DNA from: Xenorhabdus doucetiae
GTDB lineage: Bacteria; Pseudomonadota; Gammaproteobacteria; Enterobacterales; Enterobacteriaceae
DNA length: 64,000 nucleotides
NCBI RefSeq assembly: GCF_000968195.1
Contig: NZ_FO704550.1
Coordinates: forward strand, 930,001-994,000
Direction: 5' to 3'
Below the pieces are notes generated by a model that was given only the letters and a program-made list of their open reading frames with translations, was not told the origin of the DNA and ran no database searches. The translations under genes and the position numbers were made by a program. Positions 17,134 through 25,978 of the stretch are shown piece after piece (the first letter of the stretch is position 1; each line of letters opens with the position of its first letter).

Positions 17134-17490
17134 TTATGCTCCGTTCATCCAGAATTTATCCCCGTGACGCAGGACCAGTTTATTGCCCGCCCGCACTGTC
17201 TTGGTATGCTCCTGTGGGTGGCACTTCGCGCCCACCGTGCCACTCTTAACACCATTGGCCACGCCCGGCTGGTCGCCGAGTGTTGTGGGCACAAAGCTGC
17301 GGGCAAATACCACCACTGGCTGGCCGTTGGCGCGCACGGTTTTCTCCGGGACGGAACTGTCTGCCAGTTTTGCGACGACCGGATAGGGGATCGGCGGGGT
17401 GGAAGATCCCATCGGGGTTTTGCACACGTCCGGCAACATGCCGACGATCATCCAGCTTCCCGCCGTGCGGGCAATGTGGTTATCAGCCAT
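17134..17490 (-). CDS. DUF4150 PAAR-like spike-tip protein
   Basis: 118 residues from the ATG at 17490 (MADNHIARTAGSWMIVGMLP), overlapping the DUF2169 stop by 8 bases; the ATG at 17550 lies inside that gene. The sequence shows the DUF4150 pattern: PDVCKTPMGSSTPPIPYPV, ARSFVPTTLGDQPGV, GTVGAKCHPQEHTKTVRAGN and LRHGDKFWMNGA. DUF4150 proteins are PAAR-like tips that cap VgrG and carry effectors. The next gene 12 bases on is the Rhs effector, which itself lacks PAAR, so this protein likely bridges VgrG and Rhs. Confidence 0.85.
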   Translation of the reverse strand: MADNHIARTAGSWMIVGMLPDVCKTPMGSSTPPIPYPVVAKLADSSVPEKTVRANGQPVVVFARSFVPTTLGDQPGVANGVKSGTVGAKCHPQEHTKTVRAGNKLVLRHGDKFWMNGA

Positions 17491-18700
17491 CCTTTTTCTC
17501 CTCTTCCAGTGGTGCCAGTTTGAGCAAGGGCGCATCCGGGTTGATTTCAAACCGCGCTTCAGCGACCCGCACGGGCAGGGAGGTTTTGAAGCTCAGTCGG
17601 CAGGTCATATGCAGCGTCCTTGCCTCGCTGTCGATAATTAACGTGTCCATACGCATAGGAACAGGCAGCAGAATGCCGTTCTGCATCCGCAGCAGGATAA
17701 ACGGGCGGTGCCCCGGCAGGGTGACATGCAGGTCACCATCAGGTGTCAGGCCGCTTAACGTGATGGCAATATTGGTTTCCGGCCAGTCAATCTGTTGGTC
17801 AACTGGTGCGCCGTTCCAGTAGCCAAAGTCAAAATCTTTCGGCAGATAGGGATGGCGGTGCGCCAGCCAGTCGGCATCGTAAGTGCCGGCAAGCTGACGG
17901 CGGGGCAGCCACGCCCGGCCGATAAAGCCCAACCCTTGCGGCTGGCAGGCCGGGGTATCGGGCGATAAGGTGCCCGCCAGTTGAGCAGAAAAATGTTGCG
18001 CAGTGAACGGCGCATCCGGCCGGATAATGCGCGGGGCCGGGTAGCGGGTCAGTTGTTTGGCGTTGGCATACCACGGCGTGACAAACCCGGTGCCCAGCGG
18101 ATTGGTTTCACAGGTGGCATGGGCAACTGGGGCTTTTTCCCCGTCTGGATGTTGCTGGCGTTGTTCCGGTGTCAGACGATCACTTTCCTGAAGCTGTGCA
18201 CCTGCTTTATCATCCGCCTGAATTTTGCATTCGCCCCCATAGGCATAGCGATAATCCAGCGGCAGGGTCGTAAAGAGTTTTGGTGTCGTCAGTTGCCAAT
18301 GACCACCAGCATCACGGGTAAATTCCCGTTCACCAGTCACAGTCAGGGTTTTGTCGAGCAAGGTTCGGCCCTGCTTGCTTTGAACATGCAGCCGTACAGG
18401 AAACTCCGTACAGGGGCGGCCATCAGGGGCATAAGCCGTGCCGTTAACAATCACGTCACAGCGCGGTTTAAACGGGGCAAGGTCACTTTCCTGCAACACC
18501 TGAGAGGCATTCATCTGCCCCCGGTATTCATCCTGTAAACACAGGGGCGGCGCGGGCAGTAATTCAGCGCTGTATTCCCCTTGTCCGGCAGGCAGTAACT
18601 GGTAGCCGATTTTCATCACGGCCACGTGGTGCTCCACATCCTCAACATCCAGCATGGCATAGTTCATCACCGCAAAGGGAGTCAGGTTACGAAATTCCAT
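17483..18700 (-). CDS. DUF2169 T6SS effector-loading adaptor
   Basis: 405 residues beginning MEFRNLTPFAVMNYAMLDVE, the typical start of DUF2169 proteins. Other family marks are DVIVNGTAYAPDGRPCTEFP, PLDYRYAYGGE, CETNPLGTGF and QGLGFIGRAWLPR. DUF2169 proteins act as adaptors or chaperones that load PAAR-like and Rhs effectors onto a VgrG. It lies between vgrG (gap 15 bases) and the DUF4150 gene (overlap), consistent with one transcript. No signal peptide; cytoplasmic. Confidence 0.88.
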   Translation of the reverse strand: MEFRNLTPFAVMNYAMLDVEDVEHHVAVMKIGYQLLPAGQGEYSAELLPAPPLCLQDEYRGQMNASQVLQESDLAPFKPRCDVIVNGTAYAPDGRPCTEFPVRLHVQSKQGRTLLDKTLTVTGEREFTRDAGGHWQLTTPKLFTTLPLDYRYAYGGECKIQADDKAGAQLQESDRLTPEQRQQHPDGEKAPVAHATCETNPLGTGFVTPWYANAKQLTRYPAPRIIRPDAPFTAQHFSAQLAGTLSPDTPACQPQGLGFIGRAWLPRRQLAGTYDADWLAHRHPYLPKDFDFGYWNGAPVDQQIDWPETNIAITLSGLTPDGDLHVTLPGHRPFILLRMQNGILLPVPMRMDTLIIDSEARTLHMTCRLSFKTSLPVRVAEARFEINPDAPLLKLAPLEEEKKDG

Positions 18701-18715
18701 CTCAATCCGTCCTTT

Positions 18716-20905
18716 CTAGTTCAGGTCGATATCTTTACCCGTGATTTGTACCGGGCCGCTGGCCTCAAATTTGAACTCACTGCCCTTGAGGGTAATTTTG
18801 CCGCTGCTGTCCATGCGCAGGACACTTGCGCCACATTTCAGTTCAATCACATCGCCGGTGGTGATGGAAAGGGTATTGGTGATGGTCTCTGCCTTGTGTG
18901 CACCGACCTCGATAATGTAGTTCTTGCCGGTGATCAGTTTACGCATCTCCTTCACCGTTTCCGTGCTGTTGAGCGTGACCGTTTCCTCTTTGTTCTCATT
19001 GATCTTGATGATCTGGTTTTTCTCCACGGTCTCAGTGTGATTGGCGATCACATGGGTATCGCGGTTGTTGAGCACCTTGGTGTACATGTCTTTCTGTGCG
19101 TGCAGCGACAGCTTTTCACTGCCCTTGGCATCCTCAAACAGCAGTTCGTTATACCCCTCGCCCTTGTGGGTCTTGGAGCGCAGTGCCATCTGGGTTTTGC
19201 TGCCCGGCAGTTTGCCCGGCGGGATATTGCTGGCATGGTAGGTTCTGCCGGTGACGATGGGCTGGTCCGGGTCGCCGTGCAGGAAATCCACCACCACTTC
19301 CTGGCCGATGCGCGGGATGGCCAGCATCCCCCAGCCCTGACCTGCCCATGGCTGGCTGACCCGTATCCAGCAGGAGCTTTGGTCGTCGCTCTTGCCGTAT
19401 CGGTCCCACGGGAATTGCAGGCGTACACGCCCATACTGGTCACAGAAGATTTCTTCGCCGACCGGGCCGACCACCTTAGCGATTTGTGGGCCATCCATCA
19501 CCGGTTTGGCCAGCAGTGCCGGACGCCAGTTCTGATTCTGGCGGATAAAGTAGAAGTAGCTGTGCAGCGTGGTGCCGCTCTCGCCGCCGCTTGCCGTTTC
19601 CAGCGCACCCGGCTGGCTGCCGCTGTGGCTGGTGGAAACGGTTTGCCATGACTGATTCAGGTCTGCCCGTGGATGGTTAGTAAGGATAAACAGTTTGCCC
19701 GGCTGCAGGGCTATCGCATTGCCGCTGCCCTGTCCCATCATCGCATCGCTGCGCAATGCCTCCAGCCGGTAGCGGGTAAAGTCCTTGCCATGCGCTTCGT
19801 CTTTGAAGCGACCGGGGTAATCGTAGTGCTCGTAGTACAGTTGTTGCATATTTTCATCCCGTATCTTCTGGCTAAATTCCGCCGGCCACGCCGGGTTCTT
19901 GAAGGTGTAATCCTTAAGCTGGACCTGAGCCGGCCGTATTTGTGCGCTGCTGGTCAGGCTGTTGACAGCCGGTTCGCCCAGCGTACTGCTTTCACCCGGC
20001 TGATAGGGCAGGCGTATGCCCGGCGGCACTGAACCGCAGTCGTCGGCGAAGACCAGCGTGTTGCGCCCGTTACTGCATTCGAAGAAGTAGAAAATGCCTT
20101 CTTCGGCCGTCAGCCGTTGCAGGAAATCGAAGTCGCTTTCCTGATACTGTACGCAGAATTCGCGCGCCGGGTGAGGGTGGCGCAGGCTGAAGATCACATC
20201 GCGGATTTTATGTTCTTTCAGGAGGGTGGTGATGATGGTAGCGATATCCTGTTGCTGGAAAATGCGCGAGTTTTGTCTCAGGGTGGTGCGCCACAGATCC
20301 GGGCGGATACTCATCCGGTAGGTCGTTTGGTGCAGGCCGGTGTTGCCCTGTTCAAAGCGGGTGGCGATGCCGGTGACGCTGCGCTGTTCGACACCGTTTT
20401 GCAGAATGGTCAGCGTGGCGGTGCGATCCAGTACTGCCGGAAAGTCAATGGCCGGGTCGGCACTGGCCAGCCCCACACTCAGGCTAAACGGCTGGGAAAA
20501 ACTTTCGTTCAGGGTGAAATCGGTCACGACAAACGTCTGCGGCGGTAAACCGCCTGCGGTCAGGGTAAATTGCAGGCCACTTGGGTCACGCCCGCCCATC
20601 AGCATCTGGCCGACTTTTTCCAGCACTTTGGTGGCCGCATTCTGCCCCCCGGCTGCGCGTTGTGACAATCCTTGTCCACCGGTAAAGCCGCCGCCTGGAA
20701 TTAAACTCGCCGATCCTGAAATACCGCTGCCTGAACTTCCGCCTATTCCCCCGGTAAAACCCCCACCCGGAATTAAACCCTCTGTCCCTGACAGGCCGCC
20801 GCCCAATTTTCCTGCAACCTGTTTCGCTTTCTGAACAGCGCCCTGCCCCTGCTGAACAAGGGCTTGTCCTTTCTTCAATTTATCGAGGTTCTTCTTTATT
20901 GACAT
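18716..20905 (-). CDS. vgrG: VgrG spike protein with Gly-rich N-terminal extension
   Basis: 729 residues. The first 105 form an unusual extension: a Lys/Gln helix (KKNLDKLKKGQALVQQGQGA), then two copies of LIPGGGFTGG in a Gly/Ser-rich segment. The VgrG body follows with gp27-like features (FSQPFSLSVGLAS, QYQESDFDFLQRLTAEEGI), the OB-fold (DQYGRVRLQFPWDRYGK, WAGQGWGMLAIPRIGQEVVV) and a C-terminal beta-helix. It ends without an effector domain (VQITGKDIDLN). Trimers puncture target cells at the T6SS tip. It heads the operon vgrG-DUF2169-DUF4150-rhs-imm. Confidence 0.93.
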   Translation of the reverse strand: MSIKKNLDKLKKGQALVQQGQGAVQKAKQVAGKLGGGLSGTEGLIPGGGFTGGIGGSSGSGISGSASLIPGGGFTGGQGLSQRAAGGQNAATKVLEKVGQMLMGGRDPSGLQFTLTAGGLPPQTFVVTDFTLNESFSQPFSLSVGLASADPAIDFPAVLDRTATLTILQNGVEQRSVTGIATRFEQGNTGLHQTTYRMSIRPDLWRTTLRQNSRIFQQQDIATIITTLLKEHKIRDVIFSLRHPHPAREFCVQYQESDFDFLQRLTAEEGIFYFFECSNGRNTLVFADDCGSVPPGIRLPYQPGESSTLGEPAVNSLTSSAQIRPAQVQLKDYTFKNPAWPAEFSQKIRDENMQQLYYEHYDYPGRFKDEAHGKDFTRYRLEALRSDAMMGQGSGNAIALQPGKLFILTNHPRADLNQSWQTVSTSHSGSQPGALETASGGESGTTLHSYFYFIRQNQNWRPALLAKPVMDGPQIAKVVGPVGEEIFCDQYGRVRLQFPWDRYGKSDDQSSCWIRVSQPWAGQGWGMLAIPRIGQEVVVDFLHGDPDQPIVTGRTYHASNIPPGKLPGSKTQMALRSKTHKGEGYNELLFEDAKGSEKLSLHAQKDMYTKVLNNRDTHVIANHTETVEKNQIIKINENKEETVTLNSTETVKEMRKLITGKNYIIEVGAHKAETITNTLSITTGDVIELKCGASVLRMDSSGKITLKGSEFKFEASGPVQITGKDIDLN

Positions 20906-21363
20906 GGTGTGTCTCCCTGAGATGATGGAACGTTATGTAATAGGCTATCCCACCTGATAGCAACGCAGGCCATAACATTCGGGTACAAGATTCAAATCTA
21001 ACGCACATTGTCTCCGACAAATTTGTTAATTAAGGACGTAATACGTTGTTTTTCGATAATTTGCAGAGACTCTGTTGTTCGAATATATCGGCTGATCCGT
21101 GATAAACAAAATGGGGGTAATAATAAATAACGAAGGAGTAAAGACCAAATTAAATCAAGTGAAATAAAAAACGGACTCCGACAATGACCGTGTAAAAAGT
21201 TAAAATGATTGCCGTTGAGAAATAATATTCTGAAATGGTGTATTTGATTAGTGTATAGAACCACTTAATATTTATCCATAAAAGGTGTTTTTTTTGTAAC
21301 GATATGAAATAAAAATAAAAAATAGATAATGGCTTTGGCAAAATCATGATCATTTTAATTTTA
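20906..21363. other. AT-rich gap upstream of vgrG
   Basis: About 460 bases between the vgrG start and IS30 copy 1. It presumably contains the promoter of the vgrG operon (minus strand). Short frames of 67-88 codons have no recognisable product. The IS30 target duplication TTA is at its end (21361-21363). Confidence 0.4.
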
Positions 21364-22446
21364 CTTGGATTCGCATATTAAGCGCAACACCGTAATGAAC
21401 GAAGTAAATGAGTTGGGGTTCCTGTAAATAACTCATTCGGTGTTTTATAATCTCGTGTCTTACGTGGTCGATTATTTAGTCGGTTTGCCACAAGGTTAAC
21501 CTCCCGCTCTGATACCTTATTAAAATCGGTTCCTTTTGGGAAGTAATCTCTGATTAATCCATTTATGTTCTCATTTATCCCTCTTTCCCAAGGGGAATAC
21601 GGATGAGCAAAATAAATTTTTGTCTCTAAATTTTTACCGATCCGTTCGTGTTCGGCAAATTCGAGTCCGTTATCAAAGGTAATTGTTTTAACTTTATGTT
21701 TTATCATCGATAAATGTCTTGTCGCCGCTTTGGCAACACCTTCTGCTGTTTTATCTTCAAGTTTAATGATGATCGTAAATAACGATTTTCGTTCAACTAA
21801 AGTCAATAAGGCACTTTTACGATCTTTGCCAACGATAGTATCCCCTTCCCAATCCCCAATACGCTGCTTTTTATCAACAATTTTTGGGCGCTTATCAATA
21901 CTGACTCTGTTTTTAATTTTTCCTCTGTGCTCATGGCTTCCATAGCGTTTACGATACGGTTTTTTCGCTATCCTAAGATGTTGCCATAAATCACCGCCAT
22001 TTATTTTATCTTTATAAATCAATCGATAAATTGTTTCATGATGTAAAGAGATTTTCGCTTCCCGCTTGAGATAACCCACAACTTGTTCCGGACTTAAATC
22101 TTGCCAAATTAACTGTTTTATCCACTTTGTTATCTCTGGCGTGATTTTTACGGCTTTTACCTTAGAATGACGGCGTTCTAATGCTTTACGCTGAGCTTGT
22201 TCAGGTTCATATTTCTCGGCTTCCCGGTTTCGTCTCAATTCCCGGCTAATTGTTGATGGGGCCCGATTAAGCGACGTTGCAATAAAACGTTGTGTAAAAC
22301 CGGCTTCTTTTAAGCCGAAAATCTGGTATCTTTCTGTTTCGGTCAGTTGCGTATAGGCCATAGTGCATTTTCCTTTGGCGAGAAAGATGCCTACTATAGC
22401 AACTGACCGCCTTTCTTAGAAATTGCACTTACTATGCGAATCCAAG
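21364..22446 (-). mobile_element. IS30-family element, copy 1
   Basis: 1083 bp bounded by inverted ends CTTGGATTCGCATA... on both sides (21364 inward and 22446 inward, with a few internal mismatches over about 25 bp). Both flanks carry the direct repeat TTA (21361-21363 and 22447-22449), a 3-bp target duplication. Its transposase is the same, residue for residue, as that of copy 2 at 42275-43357, which lies in the opposite orientation. Confidence 0.92.
21378..22361 (-). CDS. IS30-family transposase
   Basis: 327 residues, full length for the family. The N-terminal HTH reads LTETERYQIFGLKEAGFTQR then IATSLNRAPSTISRELRRN. The DDE catalytic core is visible: DWEGDTIVG (first Asp), TFDNGLEFAEHE (second Asp) and YSPWERGINENINGLIRDYF (Glu), in the spacing typical of IS30. 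It inserts by a copy-out/paste-in mechanism with a circular intermediate. Nothing suggests inactivation; the second copy encodes an identical protein. Confidence 0.95.
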   Translation of the reverse strand: MAYTQLTETERYQIFGLKEAGFTQRFIATSLNRAPSTISRELRRNREAEKYEPEQAQRKALERRHSKVKAVKITPEITKWIKQLIWQDLSPEQVVGYLKREAKISLHHETIYRLIYKDKINGGDLWQHLRIAKKPYRKRYGSHEHRGKIKNRVSIDKRPKIVDKKQRIGDWEGDTIVGKDRKSALLTLVERKSLFTIIIKLEDKTAEGVAKAATRHLSMIKHKVKTITFDNGLEFAEHERIGKNLETKIYFAHPYSPWERGINENINGLIRDYFPKGTDFNKVSEREVNLVANRLNNRPRKTRDYKTPNELFTGTPTHLLRSLRCCA

Positions 22447-22723
22447 TTATGATTTTGGTCACAAAAAACTGTTTTTAGCAATGAGGTTTTTTACTTTCCG
22501 TCTTTTTTAATAAAAACAACGTAATAATAAATGATACACCTGCATTAAATATATCAATGACCTCCATTTATTCAAATGGAGGTCAATATTGCGGTGAGAT
22601 CCATCCTAAATTGGAAATGGACAAATTAATATTTGGCTCATTTAGCAATATCAAGATTAAGTTAATTCAAATAACTCTATTTTGTTAGACTATTGTCTGG
22701 ATTTCAAAGGGCAGCTTCCTGCC
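22447..22723. other. Gap with a strong hairpin
   Basis: No gene seen. TGACCTCCATTT at 22558-22569 and its exact complement at 22574-22585 form a 12-bp stem with a 4-base loop, probably a terminator left from a lost gene. Confidence 0.4.
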
Positions 22724-22862
22724 CTATAGTGAGAGTAATTTATTTTCCCATTGCTTTATAATTTCCCGTTTTTCTTTCAGGTAGTCGTAACGGTCATAGT
22801 GCTTGGATGAGACACCGGGTCTTTTGTGGTTCTGTACTCTGTCTCTCATTTCCTTGTTTTTG
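22724..22862 (-). pseudogene. C-terminal remnant of a P4-type tyrosine integrase
   Basis: The minus strand reads RVQNHKRPGVSSKHYDRYDY, then LKEKREIIKQWENKLLSL and a stop at 22724. This matches the end of P4-like phage/island integrases, which contain a V-S-x-x-Y nucleophile motif; the catalytic tyrosine would be the Y of SKHYDRY. The N-terminal 350 residues are missing. It marks an old genomic-island edge next to IS30 copy 1. Confidence 0.65.
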
Positions 22863-22920
22863 TGTATTTTTTCTTTGCTCATGGGTATACTGACGTCCTG
22901 TTTTTATGGCTTAGTTTTAA

Positions 22921-23250
22921 ATGATAAGAAAATTACTATTGTTGTCTGTAACACTTACTATTGCCGGATGTTCTGTCGGAAGGGTGTCAACAGATAATCT
23001 TACATCACTCAATAATAGCAGCCTTTGCCGTGCTCTTGGGGAAAACGCCGATAATGGTGATATTACCGTCAGAATATTGGACGAGATATCATCTAGAGGT
23101 GATTCGATAGATGCAGAAGAGTGTCATTCCATTGAAGCCTTTGCACGAAGGGATTTCGGCGTAAGGGATTTTTGGTTTCTTGACATAGAAAAAATGAATA
23201 ACCAGATAACAAGAGACATACTGCAAATGAAAGCTGACGGTAAGTTATAA
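22921..23250 (+). CDS. Small putative lipoprotein
   Basis: 109 residues with a type II signal: MIRKLLLLSVTLTIAGCS, lipobox IAGC with Cys at 17. The mature part is acidic (RALGENADNGDITVRILDEI, DAEECHSIEAF) with two more cysteines. No family recognised. Ser at +2 after the lipid Cys favours outer-membrane sorting. It is isolated between an integrase remnant and a divergent/convergent MBL gene. A G/C hairpin around 23343-23372 may terminate it. Confidence 0.6.
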   Translation: MIRKLLLLSVTLTIAGCSVGRVSTDNLTSLNNSSLCRALGENADNGDITVRILDEISSRGDSIDAEECHSIEAFARRDFGVRDFWFLDIEKMNNQITRDILQMKADGKL

Positions 23251-23471
23251 AAAGAAAATATTTTGTGATCAAGTCTGGCTAAATCTAACGCAAGTTCAGG
23301 CTATGTCTCTATACGTTGTGTGTAACGCTTGCTGAGCAGAAAAGGGGCGCTCAATTATGATAGACCCCTTTAATAGTAAGACAAGATGGGCAGATCATAT
23401 CAATCTTCGCCTTCTGAATGTTCTCAAGATAGGCATCTATACATGATTTAATAAATTGATGTCGTGACCCG

Positions 23472-24467
23472 TTAATTCTCTGCTTTCAACATGCCAGAAT
23501 ATTCTACTGGCACCCAAGAATATCCTTGTTCATCTTTGCGAATGTGGCCAATACCAGGAAAGGGTAAATGTGCAGCACTAATTAACCACTTTTCCTGTGA
23601 TGCTTTTTCGAAAATATATTTACGTGCTTCAACTGCTTTAGCATTATCTACATCAAATTCGATGGAAACTTCTGGACGCGTAAATTGCACTGAATGAGAG
23701 TGTACAATATCACCCCAAATTAGCATGCTATTGTTGCCAGAGTGTAATTTGAATGATGTATGGCCGGGAGTATGGCCAAAAGTGGATATTATTTCGATAC
23801 CTGGAGTGACGTTATCTCCACTTTTAAAAGTGTGGAATGCTTTTTTTGCAATATATGGTGCGATAGCGTCTTGTGCCATTTTGAACATAGAGCGACTTTC
23901 TTTAGGTGCAGAGGCGGCAATCTCTGGATTAAGCCAGAAATCTTTTTCTTCTTGCGCGGCATAAACGGTTGCATTAGGGAATGCTGTTTTGCCATTTGCA
24001 GAACTTAAACCACAAATGTGATCTGGGTGCATATGTGTCAGTAATATTGTTTTTACTGCTTCCGGTGTATACCCTGCGGCACGGATATTATCAACAATAT
24101 TTCCCATGGTTGGGCCAAAGCATTTACCACCGCCAGTATCAATTAATACCAATCCCTCTTTGGTATTAACAAGATAGGCATTTATCGCTGTCTGAACGCC
24201 ATCTTTCTCTTCAATTTGGAACATGCGGGCCAGCAGAGTCTGGATGTCTTTATTTTCAATGCCTTTTAATAAAGAGGGGGAAAGATAGATATATCCGTCA
24301 TAAATCGCAGTGACCATGAAATCACCGAGCATTTGGTGATAATAGCCAGGAGCCTGATTGACGAGTTGGTTAGCGGGTTGCGCAAAAGCTGTTGGTATTG
24401 TTGAAGTTATGGCTGTAGTGAAGGATAGGGTAATGGCAAGAGCAGATGCTTTAAGAATATTTTTCAT
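23472..24467 (-). CDS. Periplasmic metallo-beta-lactamase-fold hydrolase
   Basis: 331 residues. Residues 1-30 are a Sec signal peptide (MKNILKASALAITLSFTTAI, cleavage probably after TAFA). The MBL fold is clear: VLIDTGGGKCFG, LLTHMHPDHICGLSS (HxHxDH zinc motif), TFGHTPGHTSF and MLIWGDIVHSH, then AAHLPFPGIGHI. The overall shape matches secreted MBL-fold proteins annotated near quinolone- or lactone-degrading enzymes, but the substrate cannot be stated. It precedes a DUF2807 gene read in the same direction; they are separated by 41 bases and may be co-transcribed. Confidence 0.88.
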   Translation of the reverse strand: MKNILKASALAITLSFTTAITSTIPTAFAQPANQLVNQAPGYYHQMLGDFMVTAIYDGYIYLSPSLLKGIENKDIQTLLARMFQIEEKDGVQTAINAYLVNTKEGLVLIDTGGGKCFGPTMGNIVDNIRAAGYTPEAVKTILLTHMHPDHICGLSSANGKTAFPNATVYAAQEEKDFWLNPEIAASAPKESRSMFKMAQDAIAPYIAKKAFHTFKSGDNVTPGIEIISTFGHTPGHTSFKLHSGNNSMLIWGDIVHSHSVQFTRPEVSIEFDVDNAKAVEARKYIFEKASQEKWLISAAHLPFPGIGHIRKDEQGYSWVPVEYSGMLKAEN

Positions 24468-24508
24468 TAACTATTCCTGATAAATTAGAGTGCAATTTAA
24501 AAGATATT

Positions 24509-25162
24509 TTACGAACAAGAATCCGTTGATATTTCGCTGGCGAAATTATCCGTGGTTTTGACTATTGCTTTTTTATCGACGGAAATACGGGTTCCTGTGG
24601 TCAGGTTACCGGTGATTTTTGGAATATGGCAGAGAAAAGCATTTGCTCCCATGCTCAAAGATACTTTGGCGGAATCGGCGCTGAATTTTTGAGACGTTTT
24701 GTTAAATATCGCGCCCATATTCAGATTGAGATCTAAGTGCTTGGTTTTACCCGCAACGTCGATTTTACTGCCCATTTCACCTGAAACTTCCAACCTTTCA
24801 TTATTTATGGCGCATGCGTCTACCTTCATTTTTACGCCGGCTTTAGTCGCCAAAGTATTCAGCGGATTATCAGTGTATAGCGTAATATCAAGCGCTTTAG
24901 TAAGAGGGATATCTTTTTTGACCGCGTCATTAATCAAACTCAGTGTATCGCCATTATGAGTGATATCAAGTTTGTCTATGGAGGATTGTATGCCTTTGAC
25001 TTTCAGTGATGAAGTTGCAGCGCATTTGATCCTGATATTAATCCCTTTTTGTGCGTTAACGGCGGTGAAACTCTGCACCTCAATCATTTTTTCTGCTGCC
25101 ATTGCGATGGAATGGAATGTGGTTCCTGAAATTAATGCCATCAAAATTGCTATTTTTTTCAT
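24509..25162 (-). CDS. Exported DUF2807 (GIN-domain) protein
   Basis: 217 residues. Signal peptide MKKIAILMALISGTTFHSIA with cleavage after AMA. The body has the DUF2807 pattern: SFTAVNAQKGINIRIKC, LKVKGIQSSIDKLDITHNGD TLSL, then repeating strands (LEVSGEMGSKIDVAG, LDLNLNMGAIF) of a right-handed beta-helix. Such GIN domains are secreted or cell-surface proteins of unclear role. Two or three cysteines could form disulfides in the periplasm. It lies just upstream of the MBL-fold gene on the same strand. Confidence 0.75.
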   Translation of the reverse strand: MKKIAILMALISGTTFHSIAMAAEKMIEVQSFTAVNAQKGINIRIKCAATSSLKVKGIQSSIDKLDITHNGDTLSLINDAVKKDIPLTKALDITLYTDNPLNTLATKAGVKMKVDACAINNERLEVSGEMGSKIDVAGKTKHLDLNLNMGAIFNKTSQKFSADSAKVSLSMGANAFLCHIPKITGNLTTGTRISVDKKAIVKTTDNFASEISTDSCS

Positions 25163-25283
25163 GAAATACCTTTGCTAAGGTAGGGTTAAACTTCAATATA
25201 AACATTTATTAGGCGAATCCAAGAATCTCTAGAAAGCAATCTACACCCAGATGCGAAGTTTAAACAAGTGATAATAAATCAAA

Positions 25284-25853
25284 TTAATTATTAGTATTAT
25301 GATTTAAGAAAACACGCTTAAATTGCTCAATAGCAATTTCTTGTTTATCGAGATTTATAAAATACAAAGATTGCCATTTTTGTGTTTGGATTGCTTGCTT
25401 TGAGGTCGGGGATACCCAAGAAGGATAAACCCGAATGGCTCTTTTACCCTCTTTAGATTGACTTGAGAAAACGCCTTTTTTTAACAGAATATGTGAATTG
25501 AACAGAAAAATACCTTTTTGATGCTCTGAAAAAGTGGCTATCAGACAAAAATCAATGTCATCACTTTCTTCAAAAGGCATTATTTCTGAATCTGGCGTTG
25601 GCCTTTTCCAAAGCGTGACAAATTGCCCTTGTTTATTGGGCGTTGTTTTAGCCTGACGAAAAATGACCGCTTTACCATTCAATTGAAACCGCATGGCGCT
25701 ATAATCACGGCTTTCTGTTTCGAGATAAGGGACAGTGTTCAGTTGGAGTCCAGAGGGAAATAGCAGATATTCGTTGATCTTGGTGAAAATATCAGGGAAA
25801 TTGCCTGAATATATTGTGTTTTGCTTTAATAATGACAAGATAAATTCCCTCAA
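25284..25853 (-). CDS. MepB-like protein
   Basis: 189 residues matching the MepB family: YSAMRFQLNGKAVIFRQAKT, TPNKQGQFVTLWKRPTPDSE, DDIDFCLIATF and GIFLFNSHILLKKGVFS. In Staphylococcus aureus the gene mepB lies in the mepRAB multidrug efflux operon, but its own biochemical role is unknown. No regulator or transporter adjoins it here, so the resistance link does not carry over. Cytoplasmic by sequence. A copy of the IS30 end motif GCGAATCCAAG lies upstream of the neighbouring gene at 25213. Confidence 0.75.
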   Translation of the reverse strand: MREFILSLLKQNTIYSGNFPDIFTKINEYLLFPSGLQLNTVPYLETESRDYSAMRFQLNGKAVIFRQAKTTPNKQGQFVTLWKRPTPDSEIMPFEESDDIDFCLIATFSEHQKGIFLFNSHILLKKGVFSSQSKEGKRAIRVYPSWVSPTSKQAIQTQKWQSLYFINLDKQEIAIEQFKRVFLNHNTNN

Positions 25854-25978
25854 TAATGATGATTTATTTTGTCATTAAATTAGGTGGATTTTATAAAGTC
25901 AACTTGTCATTTTATGATAGATAAAACAATCCCCTGTCCAAAAGAACAGGGGGATATATTTTGAGGAAATAAACTCAC

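Noticed and set aside
20998..21353. Two minus-strand frames of 67 and 88 codons upstream of vgrG
   Set aside because: Overlapping frames with AT-rich random composition and no start context; no product recognised.
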